DNA of 64,000 nt, from NCBI RefSeq assembly GCF_000807775.2, contig NZ_CP047385.1:3968001-4032000 (forward strand). The letters run 5' to 3'. This stretch comes from Pandoraea fibrosis. GTDB lineage: Bacteria > Pseudomonadota > Gammaproteobacteria > Burkholderiales > Burkholderiaceae. Under the pieces are notes generated by a model. It searched no databases. It was not told the origin of the DNA and worked only from the letters and a program-made list of their open reading frames with translations. The position numbers and the translations under genes were made by a program. This document shows positions 43,004 through 54,578 of the stretch, piece by piece; position 1 is the first letter of the stretch, and each line of letters opens with the position of its first letter.

Positions 43004-43828
43004 TTAATTCAAAAAATGCGCCCACTCATTCAGGGGCGCACGCTCGGTAACGAGCCCGTTTTCGACCGCGTTCGGATCGGCATAACCCAATGCCATGCCG
43101 CACACGACCATCCGTGTCTCGGGCAATCGAAGTTCCGCAGCAATCACCCGATGGAACGTGGCAAACGCCGCCTGCGGACAGGTATCGAGCCCGCGTGCCC
43201 GCGCCGCGACCATCACGCTTTGCAGGAACATGCCGTAGTCCAGCCAGCTCCCCTGCTCCAGATGCCGATCGATCGTAAAGATCAAACCGACCGGCGCATC
43301 GAAAAACGTGAAGTTTCGTGCGTGCTGCCCGTGCATGCGCTCCTTGTCGGCGCGCCCGATACCCAGCAACCCATACAGATCCCAACCCACCTTGCGACGC
43401 CGCGCCTGATAAGGCTCGCTCCACTCGCGCGGGTAGTACGCGTACTCTTCCTGATGCATCAAGCGCTGTGCCGGATCGTTGAACGCATCCAGGAGTCGCG
43501 ACGTGAGGGACTTCAACGCTTCCCCCGTCAGCACATAGGTCTGCCACGGCTGGATGTTGCTGCCCGATGGCGCACGCGACGCCACCGAAAGAATGTCCGC
43601 CACGCAAGCTTGCGGCACCGGCGTTGGCAGGTAGGCCCGAATCGAGCGCCGGCTGCGAATCGCCTCGTCAACATATTCCACGCGCAACCCGGCGTTATCG
43701 TTGACAGCCGGTCGATAAGGACTTTCCCCAGCGGTGGGTTGCGGCGTGGGTACGCCGGATGTCGCAGCGTTGTCGCTTTGTGCGGGTTGTGCGGCTTGCG
43801 CACGCGGATGTTCGGTTTTCATGGACAT
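43004..43828 (-). CDS. Nitroreductase-family FMN enzyme
   Basis: The 274-residue protein has a disordered N-terminus (~1-50), then VDEAIRSRRSIRAYLPTPVP, the family's FMN-phosphate motif, and SRAPSGSNIQPWQTYVLTG. It ends ERAPLNEWAHFLN. The enzymes use NAD(P)H to reduce nitro compounds, quinones or other small acceptors. The ATG at 43828 and a second in-frame ATG two codons on are both possible. The stop is just upstream of the pbpG promoter region. Substrate unknown. Confidence 0.88.
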   Translation of the reverse strand: MSMKTEHPRAQAAQPAQSDNAATSGVPTPQPTAGESPYRPAVNDNAGLRVEYVDEAIRSRRSIRAYLPTPVPQACVADILSVASRAPSGSNIQPWQTYVLTGEALKSLTSRLLDAFNDPAQRLMHQEEYAYYPREWSEPYQARRRKVGWDLYGLLGIGRADKERMHGQHARNFTFFDAPVGLIFTIDRHLEQGSWLDYGMFLQSVMVAARARGLDTCPQAAFATFHRVIAAELRLPETRMVVCGMALGYADPNAVENGLVTERAPLNEWAHFLN

Positions 43829-43867
43829 TGGCTCGCGGCAATCGATGAAAGGAAAGGCGTGCCGAGA

Positions 43868-44878
43868 TCAGGACACCGGCGCAGCAGGTGCCGCGCGCCG
43901 TTCGATCACAAGGGCAACACCCAGGGCCGCCACGACCATGCCAGCTGCACTCAGCGGAGACAGCGTCTCGCCGAACAGCAGCCAGGCCATGACGGCAGTG
44001 GTCGGGGGCGTCAGATACATGAGGCTGGACACCTTGGTCGCAGCCCCATGACGAATCAGCAGGAACAGCAAGGAAATCGCACCGATCGAGAGCGCCAGCA
44101 CCGACCAGGCGAGTGCGCCCAACATTTCGGCGTTCCAGCGCACTTGCATCGTTTCAAGCGCCCATGCCGCGGGCAGCGTTACCGCGAAAGCGGCACCGAA
44201 CTGTACGAGCGTCCCCACGCGTAAGTCGAAATGCGCGCAGAAGCGTTTTTGATAGAGCGTGCCCGCCGTGATGGCCAACAGACTCAGGACGCACAACGCC
44301 ACCGCCCCGGCCCCGATGCCGCGAACTCCCACTTTGTTGGCGACGACCAGCCCGACGCCAACGAACCCGCACAGCAGGCCGAGCCATTGACGACGCGAAA
44401 CCGGCTCACCGACGACACGCGCGAAGAGTGCCGTCAGCAATGGCTGGATGCCGACGATCAGCGCCGCCAGCCCCGCCGGCGCACCCTGTTTGATCGCCGC
44501 CCATACGCCGCCGAGATACACCGCCTGAATCAGGATGCCCGACACCGCGAGGTGGGCGATGAGTGGCCAGTCGATTCGACGCGCGGCGTCGTGCACGCCA
44601 TCGCTCGCGCCTCGAACGGGCCAGGGCGTACCCGTGAGCAACGCGACGGGCAGCATGACCAGCAATGTGCCGCCGAAACGCCATGCCAGAAAAGTCAGCG
44701 GTTCGGCATTCGGCATGCCGTACTTGGCTACGATAAAGCCGGTACTCCAGATGAGCACGAACCACCATGGCATGGTCGCGCTCCAGATACCAAGGCGCGG
44801 CGCATTTGCCACGACGGGCGCGCTGGCCGAATGCGAGGGATGCTGCGATGTTGTCGATGTTGTCTGACGCTCACTCAT
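43868..44878 (-). CDS. DMT-superfamily (EamA) transporter
   Basis: The 336-residue inner-membrane protein has two EamA repeats and ten predicted helices (MPWWFVLIWSTGFIVAKYGMPNAEPLTFLAWRF-like start; internal GAAFAVTLPAAWALE; end LSPLSAAGMVVAALGVALVI). Its start overlaps the upstream gene's stop by ATGA, so it is co-translated with the HDAC-family enzyme and may export or import a related compound. Substrate unknown. Confidence 0.88.
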   Translation of the reverse strand: MSERQTTSTTSQHPSHSASAPVVANAPRLGIWSATMPWWFVLIWSTGFIVAKYGMPNAEPLTFLAWRFGGTLLVMLPVALLTGTPWPVRGASDGVHDAARRIDWPLIAHLAVSGILIQAVYLGGVWAAIKQGAPAGLAALIVGIQPLLTALFARVVGEPVSRRQWLGLLCGFVGVGLVVANKVGVRGIGAGAVALCVLSLLAITAGTLYQKRFCAHFDLRVGTLVQFGAAFAVTLPAAWALETMQVRWNAEMLGALAWSVLALSIGAISLLFLLIRHGAATKVSSLMYLTPPTTAVMAWLLFGETLSPLSAAGMVVAALGVALVIERRAAPAAPVS

Positions 44879-45816
44879 ACGAGAACACCGCCCGCTGGCG
44901 CGCGATAGGCACGACGGCTTACACGCTGGAATTGGCTGGCCAAACGGATCGTGGCGAAATGCGCGGCGACGGTCTGGGCGATGTCGCGGCCATAGCCGCC
45001 GGCCATTGCAATCGCCACCGGCAGTCCGCGCTCTGCGCATGCCGTCAGTACGCGTCGGTCGCGCGCGAGGAGTCCGTCGTGCGTGAGGGCAAGCCGGCCG
45101 AGCCGGTCGTTTTCCAAGGGATCGGCCCCTGCGAGATAAATCACGATCGAGGGCGTGAACTGTGCGAACAAATCGGTGAGCGCATGGCCCAGTGCAACGA
45201 GGTACTCGTCGTCGCCACATCCGTCCGGCAGCGCCACATCGAGATCGCCGTTCGCTTTATGAAACGGATAATTATGTTCACCGTGCAACGACAGCGTGAA
45301 AACGCTCGGGTCATGCTCGAAAATAGCTGCCGTGCCGTTGCCCTGATGCACGTCGAGATCGATGACGGCAACGCGCGTACCCGGACCAAGCTCGGCCTGC
45401 ATCGTGCGGGCAGCGACGGCGGCGTCGTTGAACACACAGAATCCTTCGCCGCGATCGGCATACGCATGGTGAGTGCCGCCGGCAAGATTCACCGCTACGC
45501 CATCGTGAAGCGCGGCGCGGCAGGCGGCTACCGTCGCTCCGGCAGACCGGCGCGAGCGCTCGACCATCTGCGCAGACCAGGGAAAGCCGATATCTCGCTG
45601 CTCTTTCGGATTCAGCTCACCAGCGCTCACGCGCGCAACGTAGGCCAACGAGTGCGCACGCCCGAGCATCACGTCGTCGGCGGGCAGCGCCTCGGCGAGT
45701 GAGATATCCGGCAACTCACTCGCAACACGCTCGCGAAGACGGGAATACTTCTCCATGGGGAACCGGTGCCCGGGCGGCAGCGGCAGAACGAAATGGTCGC
45801 TGTAAAACGCTTGCAT
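44875..45816 (-). CDS. Histone deacetylase-superfamily hydrolase
   Basis: The 313-residue zinc amidohydrolase of the arginase/deacetylase fold begins FYSDHFVLPLPPGHRFPMEKY. Zinc ligands are seen in VIDLDVHQGNGTA (Asp, His) and AGADPLENDRLG (Asp). GGTHHAYADRGEGFCVFND holds the catalytic His pair. Bacterial members deacetylate acetylpolyamines, acetoin-type or other small amides. The single-domain length is typical. It is the first gene of a two-gene operon with the DMT transporter. Confidence 0.92.
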   Translation of the reverse strand: MQAFYSDHFVLPLPPGHRFPMEKYSRLRERVASELPDISLAEALPADDVMLGRAHSLAYVARVSAGELNPKEQRDIGFPWSAQMVERSRRSAGATVAACRAALHDGVAVNLAGGTHHAYADRGEGFCVFNDAAVAARTMQAELGPGTRVAVIDLDVHQGNGTAAIFEHDPSVFTLSLHGEHNYPFHKANGDLDVALPDGCGDDEYLVALGHALTDLFAQFTPSIVIYLAGADPLENDRLGRLALTHDGLLARDRRVLTACAERGLPVAIAMAGGYGRDIAQTVAAHFATIRLASQFQRVSRRAYRAPAGGVLV

Positions 45817-46110
45817 CGACGCGAATGGCCGGCAGGTGCGGCACGCAAAAAGGCGTTGAACGACATCGGCACGGGCGGACAGGCCACGCGCGGCACCCCT
45901 GAAAAGGGATTGTTATCTTGCACGCGTCACCGTCCCGCCAGTGCCGGAACCTGTCGATAGTACCATCGCCAGACATGGTGCGCCGGGCGCCAAAGCGGTG
46001 CAAAGCCGCACCAATCAAGGCTTTCCGGGTAACAACAGGATTTCGCCGCAACGCGGTGTCACCTCTCTTTCACGGGATCCCAAACACTTGATTTGTAAGC
46101 CTTTGTTGAA
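45817..46110. other. Divergent upstream region between HDAC and phaP genes
   Basis: This stretch holds the 5' side of the HDAC-family gene and sequence leading to the phaP control region. I see no gene and no other structure here. Confidence 0.3.
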
Positions 46111-46127
46111 TTTGTGCGATGCACAAA
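46111..46127. promoter_or_regulatory. Upstream PhaR-type operator of phaP
   Basis: The palindrome TTTGTGCGATGCACAAA (TTGTGC-GAT-GCACAA core at 46112-46126) sits just upstream of the -35. An identical 15-bp core recurs at 46167-46181. TGC/GCA-containing palindromes before phasin genes are the usual targets of the repressor PhaR. Confidence 0.7.
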
Positions 46128-46133
46128 AAAGAC

Positions 46134-46161
46134 TTGACACTGACAAAAATATCTCTACACT
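46134..46161 (+). promoter_or_regulatory. phaP promoter
   Basis: TTGACA (46134-46139) and TACACT (46156-46161) are 16 bases apart, between the two identical palindromes. Transcription should start near 46168, inside the second operator. Confidence 0.75.
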
Positions 46162-46166
46162 TGCAA

Positions 46167-46181
46167 TTGTGCGATGCACAA
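46167..46181. promoter_or_regulatory. Downstream PhaR-type operator of phaP
   Basis: This is the second copy of TTGTGCGATGCACAA, 55 bp centre to centre from the first, covering the expected transcription start. Repressor here would block initiation directly. Confidence 0.7.
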
Positions 46182-46296
46182 AAGAGATCGCACCCATTGA
46201 GAGGCCCCAACCGTGTTTTCACCGCCATAAGGTGAGAACCAACCAGCGAACACGGAGTGGGTCGATACGTTGTGTTTGACACCATAGGAGAACGCC

Positions 46297-46857
46297 ATGT
46301 CGTTTCTGACCCCCGAGCAACTCGCTGCTGCCCACAAAGCCAACCTTGAAACCCTGTTTGGCCTGACCAACAAAGCCTTCGAAGGCGTTGAAAAGCTGGT
46401 CGAGCTGAACCTGCAAGCCGTCAAGGCATCGCTGGCCGAATCGGCTTCGACCGCGCAAAAGGCTTTCGCTGTGAAGGACGCACAAGAGCTGCTCGCACTG
46501 CAAGCCAACCTCGTTCAGCCGGCTGCCGAAAAGGCACTCGCGTATGGCCGTCACCTGTATGAAATCGCCTCGTCGACGCAAGCCGAAGTGACCAAGGTGG
46601 CTGAAGCCCAACTGGCTGAAGGCTCGCACAACGTGCAAGCGCTGTTCGACAACCTGGCCAAGAACGCCCCGGCCGGTTCCGAGTCGGCCGTTGCACTCGC
46701 CAAGTCGGCCCTGTCGGCTGCCAACAGCGCGTTTGACAGCGTGCAGAAGGCAACCAAGCAAGCCGTTGAAATCGCTGAGACGAACTTCGCTGCTGCGACC
46801 AACGTCGCCTCGAAGGCTGCGGCTCAGGCTTCGCGTGCTGCCAGCGCCAAGAAGTAA
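46297..46857 (+). CDS. phaP: Phasin (polyhydroxyalkanoate granule protein)
   Basis: The 186-residue, Ala-rich, all-helical protein contains the phasin_2 core: [63 protein letters not shown]. Phasins coat PHA granules and control their size and number. TAGGAGA precedes the ATG. The twin palindromes upstream indicate repression by PhaR, which is relieved when PHA sequesters it. A terminator follows at 46971. Confidence 0.95.
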   Translation: MSFLTPEQLAAAHKANLETLFGLTNKAFEGVEKLVELNLQAVKASLAESASTAQKAFAVKDAQELLALQANLVQPAAEKALAYGRHLYEIASSTQAEVTKVAEAQLAEGSHNVQALFDNLAKNAPAGSESAVALAKSALSAANSAFDSVQKATKQAVEIAETNFAAATNVASKAAAQASRAASAKK

Positions 46858-46968
46858 TCGATAGCGCTTTGATAGCGCTGTCACGAGGGACGCTTGAGAT
46901 TCTGGCGTTGCGTCGCAAATCGATGTAACGACAACCCGTTGTCTCCTCGGTACCGCAGGTACCTTTCG

Positions 46969-46995
46969 AACCCGGCTTCACGCCGGGTTTTTCTT
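46969..46995 (+). terminator. Terminator of phaP
   Basis: AACCCGGC and GCCGGGTT (46982-46989) pair around a TTCAC loop, followed by TTTCTTTTTC. Confidence 0.88.
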
Positions 46996-47136
46996 TTTCT
47001 GAATCGGTTCTCGCGTTGCCCCTTACGCGCTTTCCTGCACGATGAGCTTGGCCGAACGTCCAACGCGACGCTCATGGCAGACGTGCAGTTACACCAGCCC
47101 CACGTTTCGACACGTTTCCTGCAGAATTTGCATCCA

Positions 47137-47170
47137 TAAAAAAACCGCCACCCCTTAGCAGGATGGCGGC
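47137..47170 (-). terminator. Terminator of the pdh operon
   Basis: On the minus strand CCGCCA/TGGCGG closes a 13-nt loop and is followed by seven T. It lies ~150 bases after the lpdA stop. The remaining gap to phaP holds nothing else I recognise. Confidence 0.75.
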
Positions 47171-47188
47171 CTCTTTTCGTTCAATGCC

Positions 47189-47227
47189 GTAACGCTGTTA
47201 CGCTGTTACGCTGTTACGCTGTTACGC
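47189..47227. repeat. 8-bp tandem repeat (GTTACGCT, ~4.9 copies)
   Basis: The first copy has one change (GTAACGCT), then three exact GTTACGCT copies and a final GTTACGC. It lies in the 3' untranslated part of the pdh operon, between the lpdA stop and the terminator. Copy number is likely to vary between strains. Confidence 0.9.
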
Positions 47228-47313
47228 AGCGACTTCTAACGTATCCGGCCACGCGTTGGTGGTCGACACCGGCATCGAAAATACGCGATGCCAAGCGTCG
47301 AGGTGGGCGTGTG

Positions 47314-49092
47314 CTACTTCTTGCGAGCCGGCGGTACGTCGGTGCAAACCCCTTCGTAAATCTCCGCGGCCATGCCGATCGATTCGGCCAGCGTCGGGTG
47401 CGGATGAATCGTCTTGCCGATGTCGACAGCGTCTGCGCCCATTTCGACGGCCAGACACAATTCACCGATCAGATCCCCGGCATGGGTACCGACGATCGCG
47501 CCGCCAACGATGCGATGCGTCTCCTCGTCGAACAGCAGCTTGGTGAAGCCTTCGTCACGGCCATTGGCAATCGCACGGCCCGAGGCGGCCCACGGGAACA
47601 CTGCCTTGCCGTACTTCACGCCTTCCGCCTTCAGTTGGTCTTCCGTCTTGCCAGCCCAGGCCACTTCCGGATCGGTGTAGGCCACCGACGGAATCTGGAT
47701 CGCATCGAAGTACGCCTTCTCGCCTGCGGCCGCTTCGGCGGCAACGTGCGCTTCGTGCACGGCCTTGTGGGCAAGCATCGGCTGTCCCACGATATCGCCG
47801 ATCGCGAAGATGTTCGGCACGTTGGTGCGCATTTGCTTGTCGACGGAGATGAACCCGCGATCGCCCACCGACACGCCGGCGCGCTCGGCACCGATCTTCT
47901 TCCCGTTCGGGCTACGGCCCACAGCGACGAGCACCAGATCGTAGCGTTGCGGCTCGGCCGGCGCGGCCTCGCCCTCGAACTTCACATAGATGCCATCTGG
48001 CTTGGCCTCGGCACCCACCGTCTTGGTCTTGAGCATGACGCGGCCAAAACGCTTCGCGTTCATCTTTTCCCAGACCTTGACCAGATCGCGATCCGCACCT
48101 TGCATCAGGCCATCGAGCATTTCCACGACGTCGATCTCGGTCCCCAGGGCACTATAGACCGTCGCCATTTCGAGGCCGATGATGCCGCCACCGATGACCA
48201 GCATCTTCTTCGGCAGTTGACGCAGTTCGAGTGCGCCGGTCGAGTCGACGATGCGCGGATCTTCCGGCAGGAACGGCAGCTTCACTGCTTGTGAACCCGC
48301 AGCGATGATCGCTTGTGCAAACTTCACCGTGCGCTTGCTGCCGTCTTCGGCCACGACTTCGATGTGATTCGGATCGAGGAACGTGCCCACGCCGCGCACG
48401 ACTTCCACTTTGCGCATCTTGGCCATGCCGGCCAGACCGCCCGTGAGCTTGCCAACGACGCTTTCCTTGTAGGCACGCAGCTTGTCGAGATCGACTTCCG
48501 GCTTGCCGAACGAGATACCGTGATGGCCCAGCGATTGCGCCTCTTCGAGGACTGCCGCCGTGTGGAGCAATGCCTTCGAGGGGATGCAACCCACGTTCAG
48601 GCAAACGCCGCCAAGCGTTGCGTAGCGCTCGACGAGGACCGTCTTGCGACCCATGTCGGCACTGCGGAAAGCCGCGGAGTATCCGCCCGGACCGGCACCC
48701 AGCACGAGCACATCGCACTCGGTGTCTGCGCCACCACTGTGCTTGGCAACGGCCGGCGCCGGGGCGCTCGGTTGCGCTGCGGGAGCGGCCGCAGGTGCTG
48801 AAGGGGCGGCCGGCGCGGGCGCAGCCGCGGGGGTTGCCGACTTGCCGGCACCCGCGTCATCGGCTTCGATAAGCGCGATCAGTGTGCCTTGGCTGGCCTT
48901 GTCGCCCACCTTGATTTTCACTTCCTTGACCGTGCCCGACACTTCGGACGGCACTTCCATGGAAGCCTTGTCGGACTCCAGCGTGATGAGCGACGCTTCC
49001 TTGGCGATCTTGTCGCCGGGCTTGATCATCACTTCGATGACATCCACGCCCTCTGCGCCGATGTCCGGCACTTTGACTTCGATGAGACTCAT
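47314..49092 (-). CDS. lpdA: Dihydrolipoyl dehydrogenase with N-terminal lipoyl domain (PDH E3)
   Basis: The 592-residue protein carries a lipoyl domain (~1-80, lipoyl-Lys in LESDKASMEVPS) and an Ala/Pro hinge (~85-120) before the E3 flavoprotein. That part has FAD motif VLGAGPGGYSAAFRSAD, redox disulfide GGVCLNVGCIPSK, NAD motif IGGGIIGLEMA and the catalytic His in HPHPTLAES. It reoxidises dihydrolipoamide in the pyruvate dehydrogenase complex. The extra lipoyl domain on E3 is known in betaproteobacteria. The start lies 20 bases after the BPH stop, in the same operon. Confidence 0.96.
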   Translation of the reverse strand: MSLIEVKVPDIGAEGVDVIEVMIKPGDKIAKEASLITLESDKASMEVPSEVSGTVKEVKIKVGDKASQGTLIALIEADDAGAGKSATPAAAPAPAAPSAPAAAPAAQPSAPAPAVAKHSGGADTECDVLVLGAGPGGYSAAFRSADMGRKTVLVERYATLGGVCLNVGCIPSKALLHTAAVLEEAQSLGHHGISFGKPEVDLDKLRAYKESVVGKLTGGLAGMAKMRKVEVVRGVGTFLDPNHIEVVAEDGSKRTVKFAQAIIAAGSQAVKLPFLPEDPRIVDSTGALELRQLPKKMLVIGGGIIGLEMATVYSALGTEIDVVEMLDGLMQGADRDLVKVWEKMNAKRFGRVMLKTKTVGAEAKPDGIYVKFEGEAAPAEPQRYDLVLVAVGRSPNGKKIGAERAGVSVGDRGFISVDKQMRTNVPNIFAIGDIVGQPMLAHKAVHEAHVAAEAAAGEKAYFDAIQIPSVAYTDPEVAWAGKTEDQLKAEGVKYGKAVFPWAASGRAIANGRDEGFTKLLFDEETHRIVGGAIVGTHAGDLIGELCLAVEMGADAVDIGKTIHPHPTLAESIGMAAEIYEGVCTDVPPARKK

Positions 49093-49112
49093 GCGGGGTC
49101 TCCCTGTCGCAT

Positions 49113-49694
49113 TTATGACTTGATGGTGGGATCGATCGGAAACGCATGCACCTGAAACGGGCCGGCAGAACTCTTGTCGAACTCTGCCCCCGCCTTCACG
49201 CCCGCTTCGGCGATGGCGCTAGCGCTCAGATCCTGGTCGTAGAGGGCATACATGGCACCGAGCGCGAAGTTGCGCCCCGAGCCGATCCCCCAGAACCGAT
49301 CGAAAACAAACACTTCCCGGTAGGAATAGACCCCGTAAATACCCGTCGGATTCGCGATCACGCTGGTGATCTGCGACGACTCGTACGGATCGTCCTCCTC
49401 TTCCTTCGTGTTGAGGAAATACTCTTCTTTTAGCTTCTGATGGACGCGGCAGAACGTGCGAAACACTTCGTCACGCGAGTGCAGACGGCATTCATCTGCC
49501 ATGCCGGAAAGAATGGCGCGCATGACCGGAAAGTGCGCAGTCGTGCCTGCAAGGCCGACATAGGAATCGCCCACGAGAAAAACCTTGCGATTTTCCTCGT
49601 ACGATTGCGAGAGTCTTGTGTCGCCGAACGTCACTAGCGAATCGGCGGCAATGGCGATCTCTCCTGCCTTCTTGACGACTACCACGGTGGTCAT
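49113..49694 (-). CDS. Betaproteobacterial proteasome homologue (BPH), HslV/20S-like Ntn hydrolase
   Basis: The 193-residue protein begins M-TTVVVVKKAGEIAIAADSL. After Met removal the Thr nucleophile is exposed, and the start aligns with HslV (TT-V-V-x-G-x-x-x-A-D), with Asp in AADSL and Lys in ENRKVFLV at the expected active-site spacing. GSGRNFALGAMYALYD is the conserved proteasome-fold helix region. Members assemble into double rings, and their partner ATPase is unknown. Here the gene lies between aceF (83 bases) and lpdA (20 bases), inside the pyruvate dehydrogenase operon. An HslV paralogue is the alternative reading. Confidence 0.82.
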   Translation of the reverse strand: MTTVVVVKKAGEIAIAADSLVTFGDTRLSQSYEENRKVFLVGDSYVGLAGTTAHFPVMRAILSGMADECRLHSRDEVFRTFCRVHQKLKEEYFLNTKEEEDDPYESSQITSVIANPTGIYGVYSYREVFVFDRFWGIGSGRNFALGAMYALYDQDLSASAIAEAGVKAGAEFDKSSAGPFQVHAFPIDPTIKS

Positions 49695-49777
49695 GATGCC
49701 CCCTTCCCGTCCAGATCCTGAAGCTGTCGCGCGAGCGCCGCCGGTCTGCGCTTACGCGCGGCCGGCGGCGTCACCTA

Positions 49778-51454
49778 TTACAGCATTGCGCGACGGAAGT
49801 CCTGCAACAGTTGGCCCAGGTAGGCGTTGAAGCGTGCGGCTTCGGCGCCGTCGATCACGCGGTGATCGTAGGACAACGACAGCGGCAGCGTCAGTTGCGG
49901 CAGGAACTGTTGCTTGCGCTCGTCCCACACCGGCTTCTGATACGAACGCGACAGACCCAGAATGGCCACTTCCGGTGCGTTGATGATCGGCGTGAAGGTC
50001 GTGCCGCCGATGCCGCCGAGTGACGAAATCGAGAAGCAACCGCCTTGCATCTGATCCGGCTTGAGCTTGCCCTCGCGAGCGAGCTTGGCCAGTTCGGACG
50101 TCTCACGTGCAATCTCGAACACGCCCTTCTTGTCCGCATCGCGAACGACCGGCACGACGAGGCCATTGGGTGTATCCGCCGCAAAGCCGATATGGAAGTA
50201 CTGCTTGAAGACGAGGTTGTCGCCGTCGAGGCTGGCGTTGAACGTCGGGAATTTCTTCAGCGCCAGAACACAGGCCTTGATAACGAAAGCGAGCATCGTT
50301 ACCTTGACGCCGGCTTTTTCGTTTTCCTTGTTCAATTGCACGCGGAAGGCTTCGAGCTCACCGATATCCGCTTCGTCGTTGTTCGTGACGTGCGGGATCA
50401 TGACCCAATTGCGATGCAGGTTCGCGCCCGAAATCTTCTTGATGCGCGACAGTGCCTTCGGCTCGACCGGGCCGAACTTCGAGAAGTCGACCTTCGGCCA
50501 CGGCAGCAGATTCAGCTCGCCGCCACCTGCCGGAGCTGCACCGCCAGCCGCCGGACGGTTGCCGGCGAGCGCACTCTTGATGAAGTTGCGCACGTCGTCG
50601 ACCACCACGCGTCCCTTCGGCCCCGTGCCCTTCACTTGCGTAACGTCGACGCCCAGTTCGCGGGCGAACTTACGCACCGACGGGCTGGCGTGGCTGATCG
50701 GCTGAACGCCAGCATTGCTGGCTGCGGCAGGTGCCGCCGCCGGAGCCGCAACGGGCGCAGGAGCCGCGACGGGTGCCGGTGCTGCCGGAGAAGCGCTTTG
50801 CGCAGCCGGCGCCGGTGCGGCTGCCGGTGCTGCGGCCTTTGCCGGAGCGGCCGCGCCTTCGAGCACGACGATCAACGTGCCTTCCGACACCTTGTCGCCC
50901 ACCTTGACCTTCAGTTCCTTGACCACCCCTGCTGCCGGACTCGGCACGTCCATCGACGCCTTGTCCGATTCCAGCGTGACGAGCGATTGCTCGGCAGTCA
51001 CGGTGTCGCCCACCTTGACCAGCACGTCGATCACGGGCACATCGTCGTAACCGCCGATATCCGGTACCTTCACGTCGATCTTGCTCGTACCGCCGCTGGC
51101 GGCCGGTGTGGCCGGCGCTGCTGCGGGAGCAGGTGCAGCGGCTTGCGGGGCAGCCGCAGGTGCCGGTGCAGGGGCTGCGGCACCGTTGGCCTGCGCACCC
51201 GAGCCCGAGCCATTCGCGGTCTCGAGCGTCAGAATGAGAGATCCCTCGGACACTTCATCGCCGACCTTCAGGCTCAGCGCCTTGATGGTACCGGCGGCCG
51301 GGCTCGGCACATCCATGGTGGCCTTGTCCGACTCCAGCGTGATCAGGGCCTGCTCGGCATCGATCTTGTCGCCCGCCTTGACCAGCACGTCGATGACGGG
51401 CAAGTCCTTGAAGTCACCGATATCCGGGACTTTCACTTCGATCACTTGACTCAT
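49778..51454 (-). CDS. aceF: Pyruvate dehydrogenase E2 (dihydrolipoyl acetyltransferase)
   Basis: The 558-residue E2 has two N-terminal lipoyl domains (each with ESDKA around the lipoyl-Lys, ~45 and ~165). They are joined by long Ala/Pro hinges, then a peripheral-subunit-binding domain (SPSVRKFARELGVDVTQVKGTGPKGRV, ~255-285) and the catalytic domain ending DHRVIDGAEAARF with the active-site His-Asp. It passes acetyl groups from lipoamide to CoA and forms the complex core. Confidence 0.97.
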   Translation of the reverse strand: MSQVIEVKVPDIGDFKDLPVIDVLVKAGDKIDAEQALITLESDKATMDVPSPAAGTIKALSLKVGDEVSEGSLILTLETANGSGSGAQANGAAAPAPAPAAAPQAAAPAPAAAPATPAASGGTSKIDVKVPDIGGYDDVPVIDVLVKVGDTVTAEQSLVTLESDKASMDVPSPAAGVVKELKVKVGDKVSEGTLIVVLEGAAAPAKAAAPAAAPAPAAQSASPAAPAPVAAPAPVAAPAAAPAAASNAGVQPISHASPSVRKFARELGVDVTQVKGTGPKGRVVVDDVRNFIKSALAGNRPAAGGAAPAGGGELNLLPWPKVDFSKFGPVEPKALSRIKKISGANLHRNWVMIPHVTNNDEADIGELEAFRVQLNKENEKAGVKVTMLAFVIKACVLALKKFPTFNASLDGDNLVFKQYFHIGFAADTPNGLVVPVVRDADKKGVFEIARETSELAKLAREGKLKPDQMQGGCFSISSLGGIGGTTFTPIINAPEVAILGLSRSYQKPVWDERKQQFLPQLTLPLSLSYDHRVIDGAEAARFNAYLGQLLQDFRRAML

Positions 51455-51548
51455 TTTCCACAGTCTCCTCGAGGCTGCGCTTAACGTGCAGCGTGCGCCC
51501 GCCTGCCGCCCTGAGCGGCTGACGGGCGCACACCGCGCGAAGCGGCCT

Positions 51549-54236
<2,688 letters not shown>

Positions 54237-54321
54237 GGTGTCTCCTTGTCTGTCGTTAGCGGGTTGGCGTAACGGTCGATACCCGCTTCATGGACGGGCC
54301 CACCGGCTTTTTTACCGGGGC

Positions 54322-54351
54322 ATTGTACGAAGGATATTCCTGCCTTCGCAA
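54322..54351 (-). promoter_or_regulatory. Probable promoter of the pdh operon
   Basis: On the minus strand TTGCGA (54351-54346), an 18-nt spacer and TACAAT (54327-54322) give a start ~80 bases before aceE. The rest of the 342-base divergent gap is AT-rich and must also hold the histidine-kinase promoter, which I could not assign. Confidence 0.55.
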
Positions 54352-54578
54352 GCTAAATTTCAGATTACGATAGCAAATTTCATAATACGGAATTCTGTTG
54401 CAGTGCACATAAAATCAAGGGGTTGCCGGCACTATCACATCACGATTTCAAAGCGTACCGATCGGTCTCAGCATCACTTTGCGCTGTCGTCTTACCGAAA
54501 AGGTCGGACGCTTCCGAAAAGCCATCTGTATCCGGTTCCGGCAGAGGGAAACTGGCCGGCCTGCGCTACAATCTCGCC

